A stretch of DNA of 64,000 bases, taken from positions 1,240,001-1,304,000 of the forward strand of contig CP145412.1 of NCBI GenBank assembly GCA_036867785.1. The letters are read 5' to 3'. Made by a program: the position numbers and the translations under genes. How positions within the stretch are numbered: the first letter of the stretch is position 1; each line of letters opens with the position of its first letter. The stretch comes from Plasmodiophora brassicae (taxonomy: Eukaryota; Endomyxa: Phytomyxea; Phytomyxea; Plasmodiophorida). Under the pieces are notes generated by a model. The model was not told the DNA's origin and did not search any database. It saw only the letters and a list, made by a program, of their open reading frames with translations. Positions 36,201-47,234 of the stretch are shown here, piece by piece.

Positions 36201-39200
36201 ACCTGACCCGCTTCCTTGGCGTGTCGTACAACCAGAAGGCGCGACGGACAGAACTCAGCTGTACGACAGGTTAGACAAGGAGCTTCAGGCACAGGTAACG
36301 TTCATGAGTTGGTTGTGGACAGTGTATAACGACTGTTTTGTAGTCTGCGCGAGACCTTTCCTGTAGTCATGCATGTCTACGAAAGGCGCTATCGTCAGCG
36401 AATCGAATTGCGCCCGGACGACTCGATCGAACAATGATCGAGATTACTCGAGGAAGTGTCATTCCGTTCGATATTTCTTCATTGTTAGCATGCTGGCTGT
36501 CCTCCACCTGCATCGACAGCATACGCGCGAGAAATGTTGACGCCGGCAATGGCATTATAGAGGCTTTGACTGCGTTTCTGGTATATTCGACGCGCGCAGC
36601 TCACATTGAGTCTACTCGGGCTGCGCTGCTCGCTTTTCGAAACGATCCTCAGTTCGAGCAGCGGCTCTCCTCGCTGCTTTGCCTTCGTCGAGGAAGTCTG
36701 CCACCTCGGTCCACATTAGTCGACCCTAGGGTCCTTGCGTTCGAGTTCTTCACAGGTTTGCGTTTACGGCCGTCTCAGGCTGCTGTATATGACCAGCTGT
36801 CAGCGGCCAGCGGCAGTATCCAAGCTGTTATCGCACCTGGATCTGGCAAATCGTCTGTCATCGTTCCTCTCCTCGCCTTGTCATCCGTTGCGACTTCGCC
36901 CGCATCGTCAGCTGTTGTCCTGGTCTCCGAGCAAGAATTCCACTCTAGACGGGAATACTTGACCAAACTGTTCAGGTTCTGTCCGGCAATGAGATCTGCT
37001 CGTTTCACCGCGCAGGACCAGGGGTTGACTGAAACTGACCTCCCGGTGTATGATGATTCAAGGCGACCTTGCGTCCTCTTGACTGTACCGTCGTCTGTTC
37101 TGGTTGCCAATTGCGACCTGCAGTTATCTCTTGTCCAGTCTTGTGGGGCGTCAGGTAGGGCCAGACTTGCGAACGCGTTTCAGAGATCGCTGTGCATCGT
37201 CGACAATTCTGAAACGTGCCTTGGTGAGTCGAAATGCGATTGCAGCAGGTTGATTCTTCGCTAATACCATACGTACCAGGGAGGTCGCTTCGTTACATGC
37301 ACGGGTTTCGTACGTTCCCTGAAGGTGGATCTGATCGCTGGACCGTCGCATTGCACATTTTCGATGGTCTGTCTGCCGATTCAGCGCCATCTGCAACCAG
37401 ATACATTCAGCAGTTGAACGTTGATATCGTCCCTGCTGCTGTTGCCGCGTTTAACACTCTCCATGGCTGTGTTTTGCGGCTACGTCAAGATGGACATTCC
37501 AAGGTCCCCCGAGTCGATGATCGTGTCATCTATGAGAACAACCTCCTGCCCGCTCTCATTGAATGGGTTCTTGTCTGGGCGATGGCTGCCGGTATCTGTT
37601 CTGTCACCGAGACAGATGTAAGGGTGATCGCTAAGCCAAGTAAGATACGAGCGTACTTCCGCGCTGACGTTGCGCGAGCCCTTTGCATGCAGCGCAGGGC
37701 CAAGTGGGATAGCCGCGCCGCGGCCGCCCTTGTGCACGGTATCGAATGCGTTTATGGTCTCGGTTCTGACGAACTAAAGATGATTCATAGCTCGGCTCTG
37801 GCTGCGAGTTACGTTGCCGCACCTGTTGACCTTGAGATACGGGAAGGACTACACTCGTGGGCCCCACCAATTACTCGCTCGAGCCATGGACGGGTCGCAG
37901 TTCAGAAGCGTGGATGTCGCCATTGGCTGTACAATCATGACGTTCTACGAGCAAGGGTAATGATTCGCTTTGCTATGGTGTTAGCGTGTCGTGCCTTACC
38001 TAATATCACAGGCTCCGCGAATGTGATACCCATGCCCTGATCTGCCAAATGCAGAATGACTGGTTCCATGAAGGAAGCGCTGGCCGGTGCAATAGGCCGT
38101 CAGATGCACTATTTGAACAGTGGACAGGGAAATCTACGCGATCTCTGCGGTTAGAATCGATTTCCAACTCAGATTGCTTTGCATCTACTTAGCTCTTGCC
38201 ATTAGGTCTGTGTGTCTAGATAACAACGATCAAATCGCCCGGCTGCACCAGATGATATCGACAAATCTTTCTGCCATCCGGCATTTCCTGGCACGACAAC
38301 TCCTTCCGAAGATGATCAGATGGCCTTCTCAGGAGCTGCGCGCCCACATCACTGACCTGTTCCCGAGGATATGTGCTATCGCATCGAAACCGAACCTAGT
38401 CCCAAGGAGACCTTTCCGTAGTGCTTTGCCTCAGGTAGCTTAATGGTCTCTTGATTTCCCACACTGGGCTAATTCTTGACAAAGCTTGCGTACTTATGCG
38501 ATGGCCATGATGCCAAGACCTTCTCTGACAATTTGCGTCAATGGCTGAGGAACCTCGAGCTCCAAGAGGCTTGCGAGGCACGAAGCAATATGTCTCACTG
38601 GGAGCGCGTTCCTCTACTAAGGCACTTGATGGAGAAACTTCTGTCGCATCATGACATCTCCGACTCAGCTCAATTACTGATCTGTGGCATTGATGAACGC
38701 GGTTAGTAATAAGAACACGGTCGTTGTCTCGTGGTCTCATACATGGTATAGGTGAGAGTCGCATGACAATGCGTGCCAACATGATGGGCGATGCCGAAAC
38801 GTCCCTTTCTCGCGTTCGAGCATTCCTCAGTGCTGAACAGTGGAACGACGCCCAGGCCGACCTAGAGGCATTGCGGCGCCTCAGTGACGACAGATCTGGT
38901 GACACTCCTCACGACGGTGCTTTCCGTTCGGTTTTCGACGCCGATTACGAGAAGGAGCGCCTATCGCTCACATGGACTAACCCGACGGAAGACAGTGACC
39001 TTGTTGAATTGCCACTGCCAAACAAATCGATCCTTCTCGACATGTTCTCTGCGCAAATGGACAACAATGTTCCTCGTACTGTGCCTGCGTCTGATTCAGC
39101 TTGGCCAGTCATGTGCCTTCAGAAACGGCTGGAGAAGATCACCACACGGCTACACGTTGCTAAGGCAAAACTACCGTTGCTTGTGACCAAGAACCACGGG

Positions 39201-41220
39201 AACGATGCTGACATCGACGTGATTCTCGAAATCGCCGGCGAACGTGCACCTTCTGCTGCTGATTCTCCAGACGATATCTCGACTAAGGTTGGACGGTTTC
39301 GCATTTCACGTTTTCGGCCTGAGAATTCATCTGACCTGTCATGTCAGTCCTTCCCGATCGATGTCCGTAAGCGATTGCTGCTCCTGTTTACCGAACAGAT
39401 GCAGAAGGAGGTTCGGAGAATACCTGATATATTGTATGTCGGTTAAACGTCACGCAAGCAAATGTATGAACAGTCTCCTCATGTAGGTCGTCCTGTGCTA
39501 TTCCGTTCCACTTGGAGGAATCCAGGTCGGACCTCGAGTACTGTGGCATCATTGAAGAAGCTCCTCGTCAAAGTACCAAGCCGACGCTTCGTTCCCAGGT
39601 CCTGCACCGCGACGAGGCTCCTGCACGTAACGGTAACGCAGTATCGACTGGTCGTACGTTGTCAGGAACGGGTCTGAAGTCGTCGCGGTTACAGAAGTGG
39701 TGTTTAGCAGGCTAAGCGACGCTGATCTAGAGAAGCCTATATCGGCGACTTCGTTCTCACGACTGCTTGATGGACTTGTTGGGCGCCCTCGGGTTGACAC
39801 GCACACCTTCGTCGTCCTTACACTTCGGGAAGCGTCCTCGTTGTTTGATGCCATAGCGCAAGACGATCATCCCGTCTGGATCACCGGTAGGGATGGCAGC
39901 CGTCGTTACCTTGTTCCGGAAGGTGCTCAACTATGCACGAAGGTCGCTGGTCAGCCTGCCTCCGCAGCGTCGAGTCGGGTGCTATCCTCATCAAATCGAA
40001 GCGCTTCGTTCCAGCGCCATTCAGCACGACCAACACAGCCTTGGTCTGCGCCCGTTTCGCCGACGCCCGCGTCGAAGCAAGCCATCACGACGTCCATATC
40101 CTGCAGCACATCCTCCGATCCAGTACAGAATCCCAGCGAAGACAGTTCTTTGTGGAATGCAGCGGTACAGTTGCTGGTGCCGGTAGACTACGACACCAGG
40201 AATCTTACTCATTGTAGGGCGTGGAAATCGGGTCCGCGACCTGTGTTCCTGGGGTGCCACGCCTCTGAACCGTTTGTTCCACTTCGACGATGCGTCGTTC
40301 TTCACCCACGCTCGTGCGAACTTCTCCAAGCTACGTGCAGCGCTGACGTTGAGGTTTGTCTGCACCGATGCTTGTTCGGGTCTGCTGTGTGTTCATGGAT
40401 CTGGCCATAGGTACGGCGACAACGTCATCAACTGCTTCAAGTACATCGACCGTAACGGAGACGGCAAACTGTCCTACGAGGAACTGCACCAAAGCTTGAA
40501 CGAGCTGGGCCTCGGTTTCGCTCCCGAAGACTTGTATTCTCTGGTTGCAGGTTCGGACATGAATTCTGACGGGTACACTTGTGCATTGCCCATGCAACAC
40601 CATCAGACCTGCTGACGAATTTGGCCAGTATGATCGATTTCCAGGAGTTCACCGTCCAAGTGTTCGACGGCCATGTTTCATCGAACGGCGCCGTGCAGGA
40701 CGCCAATCTTGCTGTAGCGCTGGAGAAACGGGCCGCTGACGATGCGAAGCTTTCAACTGAGTGGAACGAGAAAATGCACCAGGAAGAGGTTCGTCGCATG
40801 GCACGACGTAATGATTCAGGTCGCCGTGGCATTTACACGCGGCTACAGATGCGACGTGAGGCGGCCTACTACGAACTAATGGGCGAAGAAGAACGCAAAC
40901 TGAAGCTGGGCCAGCTGGTCGGGTCGTTGCGCCAGAATTGCAGTACGGCGATCAACGCAGCCAAGACGCTGATGGATTGCGAGCGACAGGCCAGGCCGTT
41001 TGAAGCACTCAGCACCAAAGGGAAACAGGCTCCGGTCCTGAAATCCCTGGAGGCCGTCCAGCAGCGTCGCAACGTGGCCGCGGGAGAACTGTCTGAGTCG
41101 CGAAACAACATCGCCGAGATCAAGAAGGAAATCAGCAAGCTGGATCCACTGTTCCAGAAGGGCGGGTCACTGGTTGAGAAATGGTTCGTGGACTCCGAGG
41201 ACGCATTGGGCGAAGACTAA
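30211..41220 (+). CDS. Giant DUF3638/DUF3645-type P-loop protein with C-terminal EF-hands
   Basis: Roughly 3,300 residues in about 19 exons. Well-supported introns: 30853-30907, 32880-32931, 33914-33967, 35299-35356, 35818-35868, 36295-36343, 37224-37279, 38150-38205, 38435-38484, 38702-38751, 39434-39486, 39651-39694, 40165-40217, 40354-40410 and 40573-40628. Near the N-terminus TPMVYIFFRRE ... LAICNTTFGAAKYHPS matches the N-terminal domain of this family of very large eukaryotic proteins. At about 36770-36870 RPSQAAVYDQL then APGSGKSSVIVPLLAL is the DUF3638 P-loop region (usually MGEGKSSVI). The C-terminal exons encode two canonical EF-hands, DRNGDGKLSYEE and (across a splice) DMNSDGMIDFQE, then a coiled coil ending at 41220. 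Molecular role unknown; automated databases often label such proteins ubiquitinyl hydrolases. Junctions near 35480-35560, 37930-38011 and 39880-39960 are uncertain, and a split into two genes within 38450-39700 is not excluded. Confidence 0.7.
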
Positions 41221-41436
41221 AACGGGCATAAACTGTGGTTGACGTGTTTGAAACGATGACTCGTCATTCTGGTCATTAGCTGCTGCAGCGGAAGCTGTTT
41301 GGTTGCCGAGCTCATTCCCGGAAACGTCTGGAAAGGAAGCGGCTGGCGCGTCTGAGCATTCGAAGGCTACGGCTGGCGTCGGGCATAAAACAGATCTGGG
41401 CGTGTTGCTTCCTCCGTTCATTTCATCAAATATGTA

Positions 41437-42733
41437 CAGTGGTCCACACAAAGAGGTCAAACACTCCGGATCGGAAACACGCTACTGCGACAGTCGAATT
41501 GCCCACGATGGGTACAGGTAAGAAGAACCTGACAGACGAGCAGCGGCGCGGCGTTCTACAGAGGCTGCTAGAGCGCTCTGATCGAGGAAGCTCCCTAAGG
41601 GTTGCGTGAGCGAGGTCGCGAAGGAGTTCCGCGTCGGCAGAAAGACATTTGGGCGTATCTGGAAGCAAGCTTAGGCTAAGCTGGGATCAACGACGTGGCA
41701 CTGCAGATGTTTCTCGGCAGATCAAGAGCAACTCAGGCATGAAGAAGCGTGATCGAGGAGTTATGCAGACGAAGGCCATGGAAACCCCCTTTGTCGGCAT
41801 CGGACTACCTATAAAACGTTGTCAGCCGCGACCGAGATCTCAGCGGCGGTCTTGCATCGGATTCGCCGCAAAGGCTTGCTTCTCCTCACTACCAGCGTTG
41901 CAAAGCCCCTATTAACGGACGAGAAGAAAGTTGAACACGTTCGGTACTCACTGTCAATGCTGGGTGAAGCGTCGACGACGTTCTACGGCGCTGAAAACAT
42001 GGTCCATGTTGATGAGAAGTACTTCTACATCACGAAGAATCGTCGAAAATTCTACATCGTTCCGGACGCGATCGTTCCGGAAAGGTACTTCATAACAAAG
42101 GTCATGTTGCCAAACCGCGCTACGATAATGCAGGCAAACGTCACGTTCATCGGGTTGTGGCCGATCGTCAAAAAGGAACCTGCACAACGGGCGTCTCGAA
42201 ACAGGCCCCGTGGCACACTGATAACCAGGTCCTACGAAATGAACCGCGAGGCGCACATTCGCATCATCGTTGAGAACGTGATACCTGCTGTCAAGGAAAG
42301 TGGCCGAAGTCTTCGACAGCACAGCGGATCATCATCCAAACAAGATAATACCAGGTCGCACGCCAAGATATCGGTGATGCCAACATCAACGCAGCAGCCC
42401 AGCTGTCTTTCTACAGACGCGGAACTCGTGCGCGACCTGGCTCACGCAACCCTTAGGGAGCTTCCTCCGGACAGAGCACTCTAGCAGTCTCTGTAGAACG
42501 CCGCGCCGCTGCTCGTCTGTCAGGTTCTCCTTACCTGGACCCATCGTGGACGATTCGACTGTCGCAGTAACAGTTGTCCATCCCACAATTATTAGTGGTC
42601 GAGAGCAGGCGGCATTGTTCCCGATCCGGAGTGTTTGGTCCCCTAATTTAAAACCGCCGATAGATAGCTACCGTCCCTACATCCACAAGAACACTTGAAG
42701 TGATGTCTACCTACCTCTTTGTGTGGATCACTG
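41437..42733 (+). mobile_element. Defective mariner-like DNA transposon with long inverted arms
   Basis: 1,297 bases flanked by TA on both sides (41435-41436 and 42734-42735). The terminal inverted repeats start CAGTGGTCCACACAAAGAGG on the left and CAGTGATCCACACAAAGAGG on the right. Inside, both ends carry the start of the transposase gene in opposite orientation: left reads MGTGKKNLTDEQRRGVLQRL from 41510, right reads MGPGKENLTDEQRRGVLQRL from 42544 on the minus strand. The inverted similarity runs about 41458-41650 against 42403-42636, with an extra block in the right arm. Between the arms a + strand core (about 41820-42360) encodes HVDEKYFYITKNRRKFYIV and KQDNTRSH, the first two acidic sites of a plant/oomycete-type mariner transposase. 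The third Asp is absent because the right arm replaces the gene's 3' end. Stops and frame changes show it is inactive. Confidence 0.88.
41819..42484 (+). pseudogene. Mariner-type transposase core, truncated
   Basis: The longest remaining open stretch of the transposon, 221 codons. It holds HVDEKYFYITK, FITKVMLPNRATIMQANV, GLWPIVKKEPAQRASRNRP, GTLITRSYEMNREAH and KQDNTRSH, in the order found in Soymar-like mariner transposases. The N-terminal DNA-binding part (from 41510) is separated by stops and frame changes. The C-terminal catalytic Asp region is missing; its last 25 or so codons are antisense copy of the 5' end. Confidence 0.85.
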
Positions 42734-43020
42734 TATAAATTTGGTGAAATCAACCCCTAATACTGACATGTTTCCCAAATGTCCCTATCATTTCGGAACG
42801 GAGGAAATACATTTGCAGCAAAGAGAAGTGCCCAGGCATTAAAGACACAACGAACTGTTCGACGTCTCCCACGTTGATTGTCACGCAAGCAAGCGTCCGA
42901 ATGTCAACCCGGTCTTGTCTCTCTAGTCTCTACAGTCTACACACAGCTGTTGATCGATGATTGCGCGACCTGCGCGGCGGAGTCCGTCGCGGGGTCCGTG
43001 ACGGGCGTGCGGCGACAGTT

Positions 43021-43785
43021 ATGACGACAGATGCTGCGGAGCGGCAACGGAAGGCGATCGGATTACAGACACTGCTGAGAAAGGGTCGGCGTCATGATCC
43101 GAAAAAGGCCAAGAAAGACAAGTACTATGCCAAAGCGCGTCTGCTGCGTTCTTATCACACCATGTTGAAACGGGAACTGCCCGAATCATCTGCGCCCGCC
43201 GCCGGACATACCATTGGAATTTCACACCGCGTTGAAGAGAAGGACCACCAAGGTGACCGTGGCGACGATGCCGAGGCTGGTGAAGTGGATATGGTGAGCG
43301 CTGATGACGACCATCCCCATCACGGTGAAGGAGTCGCTGACAGCGCTAATGCTGCTGACGACAACCGTGTCGTCTGCAAGTTCTACACGTCCGCGAAAGG
43401 TTGCAAGCGCGGTATGGCATGTGAATTTCGCCATGTTGGCACGCCCATCAAGAAGATTCGCGTCTGCCGGTTCTACACGTCGCGAACTGGGTGCCGGAGC
43501 GGCAGCAAATGCATGTTTGTGCACGAGGGCACGCCGCAAGTTGTCGTACACGATGAGCCCGTTCGCTCATCGATGATCGCGACATGGGAGAAGAAGCAGG
43601 ATGAGATCGAGGAGGCTCAGCGGCAAGCGAAGGAAGAGGCCGAGGCGAAACGCAAAGCGGTCGACGAGAAACGTTCCCAGCGTAAGGTGCAGACGTCTCG
43701 CCTAAGGCAACGAACGGAACGCGGCCAGCCCGTTATGAAGGGCATCATCAACAACCTGCTCGATAAGATCCAAACGGGGATGTAG
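43021..43785 (+). CDS. CCCH zinc finger protein (two fingers)
   Basis: One exon, 254 residues from the ATG at 43021 (upstream in-frame codons offer only TTG). Residues about 15-60 are basic and helical (KKAKKDKYYAKARLLRSYHT). An acidic stretch follows, then two C-x8-C-x5-C-x3-H fingers: CKFYTSAKGCKRGMACEFRH near residue 117 and CRFYTSRTGCRSGSKCMFVH near 148. The C-terminal part is a charged coiled coil (KKQDEIEEAQRQAKEEAEAK) with a short conserved-looking end (MKGIINNLLDKIQTG). CCCH fingers of this spacing usually bind single-stranded RNA. The exact orthologue is not recognised. It is convergent with the RGS gene (gap about 220 bases). Confidence 0.85.
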   Translation: MTTDAAERQRKAIGLQTLLRKGRRHDPKKAKKDKYYAKARLLRSYHTMLKRELPESSAPAAGHTIGISHRVEEKDHQGDRGDDAEAGEVDMVSADDDHPHHGEGVADSANAADDNRVVCKFYTSAKGCKRGMACEFRHVGTPIKKIRVCRFYTSRTGCRSGSKCMFVHEGTPQVVVHDEPVRSSMIATWEKKQDEIEEAQRQAKEEAEAKRKAVDEKRSQRKVQTSRLRQRTERGQPVMKGIINNLLDKIQTGM

Positions 43786-44009
43786 TCCTACTGGTAACTC
43801 CATAAACACGACGCCTTTATTATACAACCAGAATCGGCGTGATGGTCTCGGAGCGTCGTCCGCTTGGACGGTCGTTCAGCGTTCGAGGTGCGCTCCAGTC
43901 GTGGGCGAACGACCTGACAGTTCGGGTGTCCCGCGATCCCCAGGCTTTCCGTCAGGCAGGCGAATCGGCCAACGATATACGGTCCCAGCCGCTAGCGCTT
44001 TAGTATTCG

Positions 44010-45527
44010 TCAAGCGATGCTCGTCCTGGCAATGGAAGCGGCGACCGACTTGTACTCCTTGGTCTTGACGAACCGTTCGAACGTGTCGAGCGACATCAGC
44101 CGGAAGACCTCGTGCAGGCAGTTGTCGAAGATGGAGAACATGGGTGCCATCTGCTTCCACACGTCCGGGTGGACCACTTCCTGCACCTGCTTCGTGTGAT
44201 CCGGGCGCGCTCGACGCCGCTTCTCGTACACCTTCATCGACGATAGCGAAGTGGTTTGGTCGCCGGCCGCCGTCGACGGCGACAACGGGCCAGGCGCCTG
44301 TCCTAGCCGTTGCCGGGCGGCCGTCACGATCCGTACCGCCTCCGTGCTCAGGTTCACCTGCTGGGGCGACTGCGGCGTCAGGAACTTGCCGAAGATGTCG
44401 TCGACGCTGGCCAGGAACGTCGCCTTCGTGGCCGGATCCAGCGGCGTCGTCCGGTCGACCATGGCGTCGAACATGGCGTCCTTGTAGGCGGCGACCTCGT
44501 TCCAGAAGGCGGCGTTCTCCTCGCAGAAGTTCGCCTCGCAGAACGCGGCGAACAGGCGGAACGCGTCCGGGTTCCTCAGCACGGCACGAAGTTGCTGCTC
44601 GCGACGTTCCGTCTGGCGCCCGCCAGGCGACAGCGCGTTCGCCGCCGCCTTCGTGCTGCTGTTGTGCACGTACGACGCGACCTGCAGGGCGCTGGCGTAG
44701 ACGACCTGGCACAGGGACGTGGTCGCCGAAGGCGGCAGGGCGACGAACACGGGCCGCTTGGCGACCAGGAGGGCGAACGGGACCAGCTCCGTGTAGTGAC
44801 GACGAACCGCCCAGGTCAGCATCAGGCGGGTGTCGTCGCTGCCGGACGTGATGCGCTGCAGGCTGACCAGCGTCCACGTTTTGAACGTGAACGCGAACGC
44901 GTAGACGACGACGTCGAGCACGAGGTCGACGCGGTCGCCCGATACGCTGACGGTCGGCGTGAACAGGCCGACGATCAGCGTCACCTGGCGCCAGACGACG
45001 ACCAGGGCGAGGATAGCGACGGCGACGAACGCGGCGGGAATACGCGCGACCTTCAGGTGGAACTCGACGACCATCGAGCTGATGTAGAACAGGGTCGCCA
45101 GGCACTGCGCCATGTCCATGATCGAGAACAGGTGGGCGGCCGGCGCCGGCCAGTCCAGCAGGAGGAGGACGGCGGCGGCGACCCCGGTCAGGGCGCACAC
45201 CACCATCATGCCGAGCAGGACGGATATCGCCAGATGGTGTTTCACGAACGACACGCACGGCAGGCAGAGGGCCTCCAGCACATGACGACGATCGGGCTGC
45301 CTGTCCCCGGCGACCACCAGCGTTCGCGCAATCGTCGACCGTACGGTCGTGGTGACGAGCGCGTCGCTATGCCTCCCGGTGGCCGTACGCGTCTGCGTCC
45401 CGGGCGCTCTCGGCGAGCTGTCCCGCAGGCTGCCGATCCAGACCAGCAACGGGAACAGAGCCTGCGCGACGCCGGCCACGACCAGCCCGACCGCAACGCC
45501 GACCTCCATTCGCTGTGGCCCGTCCAC
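44010..45527 (-). CDS. Multi-pass membrane protein with C-terminal RGS domain
   Basis: One exon, 505 residues. The first 300 residues contain about seven hydrophobic segments (for example VGLVVAGVAQALFPLLVWIG, LAISVLLGMMVVCALTGVAA, AAFVAVAILALVVVWRQVTL and LVLDVVVYAFAFTFKTWTLV). Residues about 310-500 form an RGS domain: LRAVLRNPDAFRLFAAFCEA, NFCEENAAFWNEVAAYKD, FLASVDDIFGKFLTP, VNLSTEAVR and a final helix pair, EVFRLMSLDTFERFVKTKEY. RGS domains speed GTP hydrolysis by G-alpha. A seven-helix-plus-RGS layout is known from plant RGS1 and several protists. Divergent from the oxygenase gene with a gap of about 170 bases. A 460-codon frame on the same strand (43876-45258) is a shadow. Confidence 0.87.
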   Translation of the reverse strand: MDGPQRMEVGVAVGLVVAGVAQALFPLLVWIGSLRDSSPRAPGTQTRTATGRHSDALVTTTVRSTIARTLVVAGDRQPDRRHVLEALCLPCVSFVKHHLAISVLLGMMVVCALTGVAAAVLLLLDWPAPAAHLFSIMDMAQCLATLFYISSMVVEFHLKVARIPAAFVAVAILALVVVWRQVTLIVGLFTPTVSVSGDRVDLVLDVVVYAFAFTFKTWTLVSLQRITSGSDDTRLMLTWAVRRHYTELVPFALLVAKRPVFVALPPSATTSLCQVVYASALQVASYVHNSSTKAAANALSPGGRQTERREQQLRAVLRNPDAFRLFAAFCEANFCEENAAFWNEVAAYKDAMFDAMVDRTTPLDPATKATFLASVDDIFGKFLTPQSPQQVNLSTEAVRIVTAARQRLGQAPGPLSPSTAAGDQTTSLSSMKVYEKRRRARPDHTKQVQEVVHPDVWKQMAPMFSIFDNCLHEVFRLMSLDTFERFVKTKEYKSVAASIARTSIA

Positions 45528-45696
45528 CGATCCACGATCGCGATTAGGTACGCGGTCCTGAGATTCTTCCTCGTGGAACCCAGGGGGGCGCGCACCCCAC
45601 TCTTTGTCTCACGACGGCATCATCATCGTCCAGGCCCGGCCCCGTCAGCGGCGTCGTGGTATCGCAATTGCGCGCGCGGGACGTCCTTCCCACGTC

Positions 45697-46903
45697 ATGG
45701 CGACGCCGGTGACGGTCACGTACGACGACCTGGCGGGCGGGCGCGTCGACAGCAACGCGATCGAGTCGGCGTTCGGGCCGGACGGCCTTGGGATTATAGC
45801 GGTCAGGGGTGTGCCCGGCATCGTGGAGCAGCGCGGCGCGCTGCTGCCGCTGATCGCGACGTTCGCGGCGCTGCCGGATGCGGTCAAGGACAAGTACGTG
45901 GACGTCGTGTCGACGTACAACATCGGGTGGTCGCATGGACGCGAGGCGATGTCGACCGGGAAACCGGACCTGGCGAAAGGCAGTTATTACTTCAACGCCG
46001 TTGCCGACCGCCCTGTGGACGACGACGAGGCCGTGCGCCAGTGGCCGACGTTCTGCACGCCGAACGTCTGGCCAGATGAGGAACTGCCCGACCTTCGACA
46101 TGCGGCCATGGGCCTTGCCCGGACCATCATCGACGTCGGCGCTCTCGTCGCCGCCGCGTGCGACAAGCTGACCGAATCCCGCGCCCCTGGAATCGAGCAC
46201 GGGTGAGGACGAGGGTGGTCGTCTATCGTCGGGCAGCGCCCTAATTGTTGTCCTCGTGCAGCAAACTCGAACGCATCGTTCGCCAGTCTCGCGTTGCCAA
46301 AGGGCGGTTGCTGCACTACTTTGCCCATGGGGCAGGTGCGTCTGATGGGGCTGCCGCCTGTGGCTGGCATAATGACCACAGTACTCTCACTGGGCTCGTC
46401 CCGAACATGTACATCTCCAGCCAAGGCGCAATAGTTGACTGCCCCGACCCTGATGCCGGCCTCTACATCCAAGGTCGGAAACGTGGTTCGCCGATGGTGA
46501 AAGTCGCCATTCCAGCGGACTGCATCGCGTTCCAGGTCGGTGAAGCCGCAATGATCCACAGCGGTGGAGTTCTGGTTGCAACGCCGCACCTCGTCCAGGG
46601 TATTCGGCCGGAATACGGGGCCCGAGGTCAGCGCCCCAGCACAGCCGCTGGTCGCGCTCCCCCTTCCACTCCACTGACGACGTCGGCCGCGCAGGTATCA
46701 CGCGAGAGACGCTGGCTGTGTTCCTCGAGCCCGAATGGGACGAAATCATGAACGTTCCCGCTGCGGTCGACCCGGCGGACCTGCTTGCCAGCCCGGCGGC
46801 TCGCGATCTGCCGCCCGGTGTCCCGTCGCTGGCGTCGCGCTGGGCCCCTGGCGACACCTTCGGCACGTTCACGACAAAAACCGTCGCCGCGTTCTACTCC
46901 TGA
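45697..46903 (+). CDS. 2-oxoglutarate/Fe(II)-dependent oxygenase, isopenicillin-N-synthase-like
   Basis: Exons 45697-46202, 46262-46599 and 46695-46903 (introns 59 and 95 bases), 350 residues. The N-terminal DIOX-type domain begins VTVTYDDLAGG and includes YNIGWSHGREAM. The jelly-roll core carries the iron site: His and Asp in WHNDHSTLTGLVPNMY and the distal His in VATPHLVQG. Splicing then gives ITRETLAVFLEPEWDE, a hallmark ending block of these proteins. Substrate cannot be told; plant, fungal and protist members act on many small molecules. An ATG at 45604 would add 31 residues, but the alignment-like start at 45697 is better. The second intron is unusually long for this window. Confidence 0.87.
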
Positions 46904-46960
46904 TGACTGTCCCGGGCGCCGTGCAGGGCTGCCTGCCGCCCCTGTTCGCAATGATTGTTC

Positions 46961-47091
46961 CCTGCCCCACTTGTAAGTAAAGTTGCCCCACTGGTGAGTA
47001 CAGCTCCCCCACTGGTGACTACATCTGCTCCACTGGTGAGTACAGCTGCCCCACTGGTGAGTACAGCTGCCCCACTGGTGAGTAAAGCTAC
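46961..47091. repeat. 21-bp minisatellite, about six copies
   Basis: Unit close to cagctgccccactggtgagt plus a. The two copies nearest the right end are identical and the outer ones diverge. Each unit contains ctggtgagta, which looks like a strong 5' splice site on the + strand. The unit length is a multiple of three, so frames stay open across it on both strands. It lies between the oxygenase stop and the UBR4-like start. Confidence 0.88.
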
Positions 47092-47234
47092 CTACCCTCC
47101 CGATGTGCCCACGGGCGTTTGTGCGGGCGGAGCTGTACATACTTGCCCGCCACCAGGCGAATGTTTATAATTTGGGACTGCGCCGCGGAACGCGTTTGCC
47201 GTGAAAGGCGTGCCGTTGGCCACAGCGGGCGCTG

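Noticed and set aside
43876-45258. 460-codon minus-strand frame and the 589-codon + strand frame at 44310-46079
   Set aside because: Both overlap the RGS gene and oxygenase in other frames. Their Arg-rich, low-complexity content marks them as shadows.
46628-47140. 170-codon minus-strand frame with a Cys-Thr-His-Gln-Trp-Gly repeat
   Set aside because: Produced by the 21-bp minisatellite and the antisense of the oxygenase's last exon.
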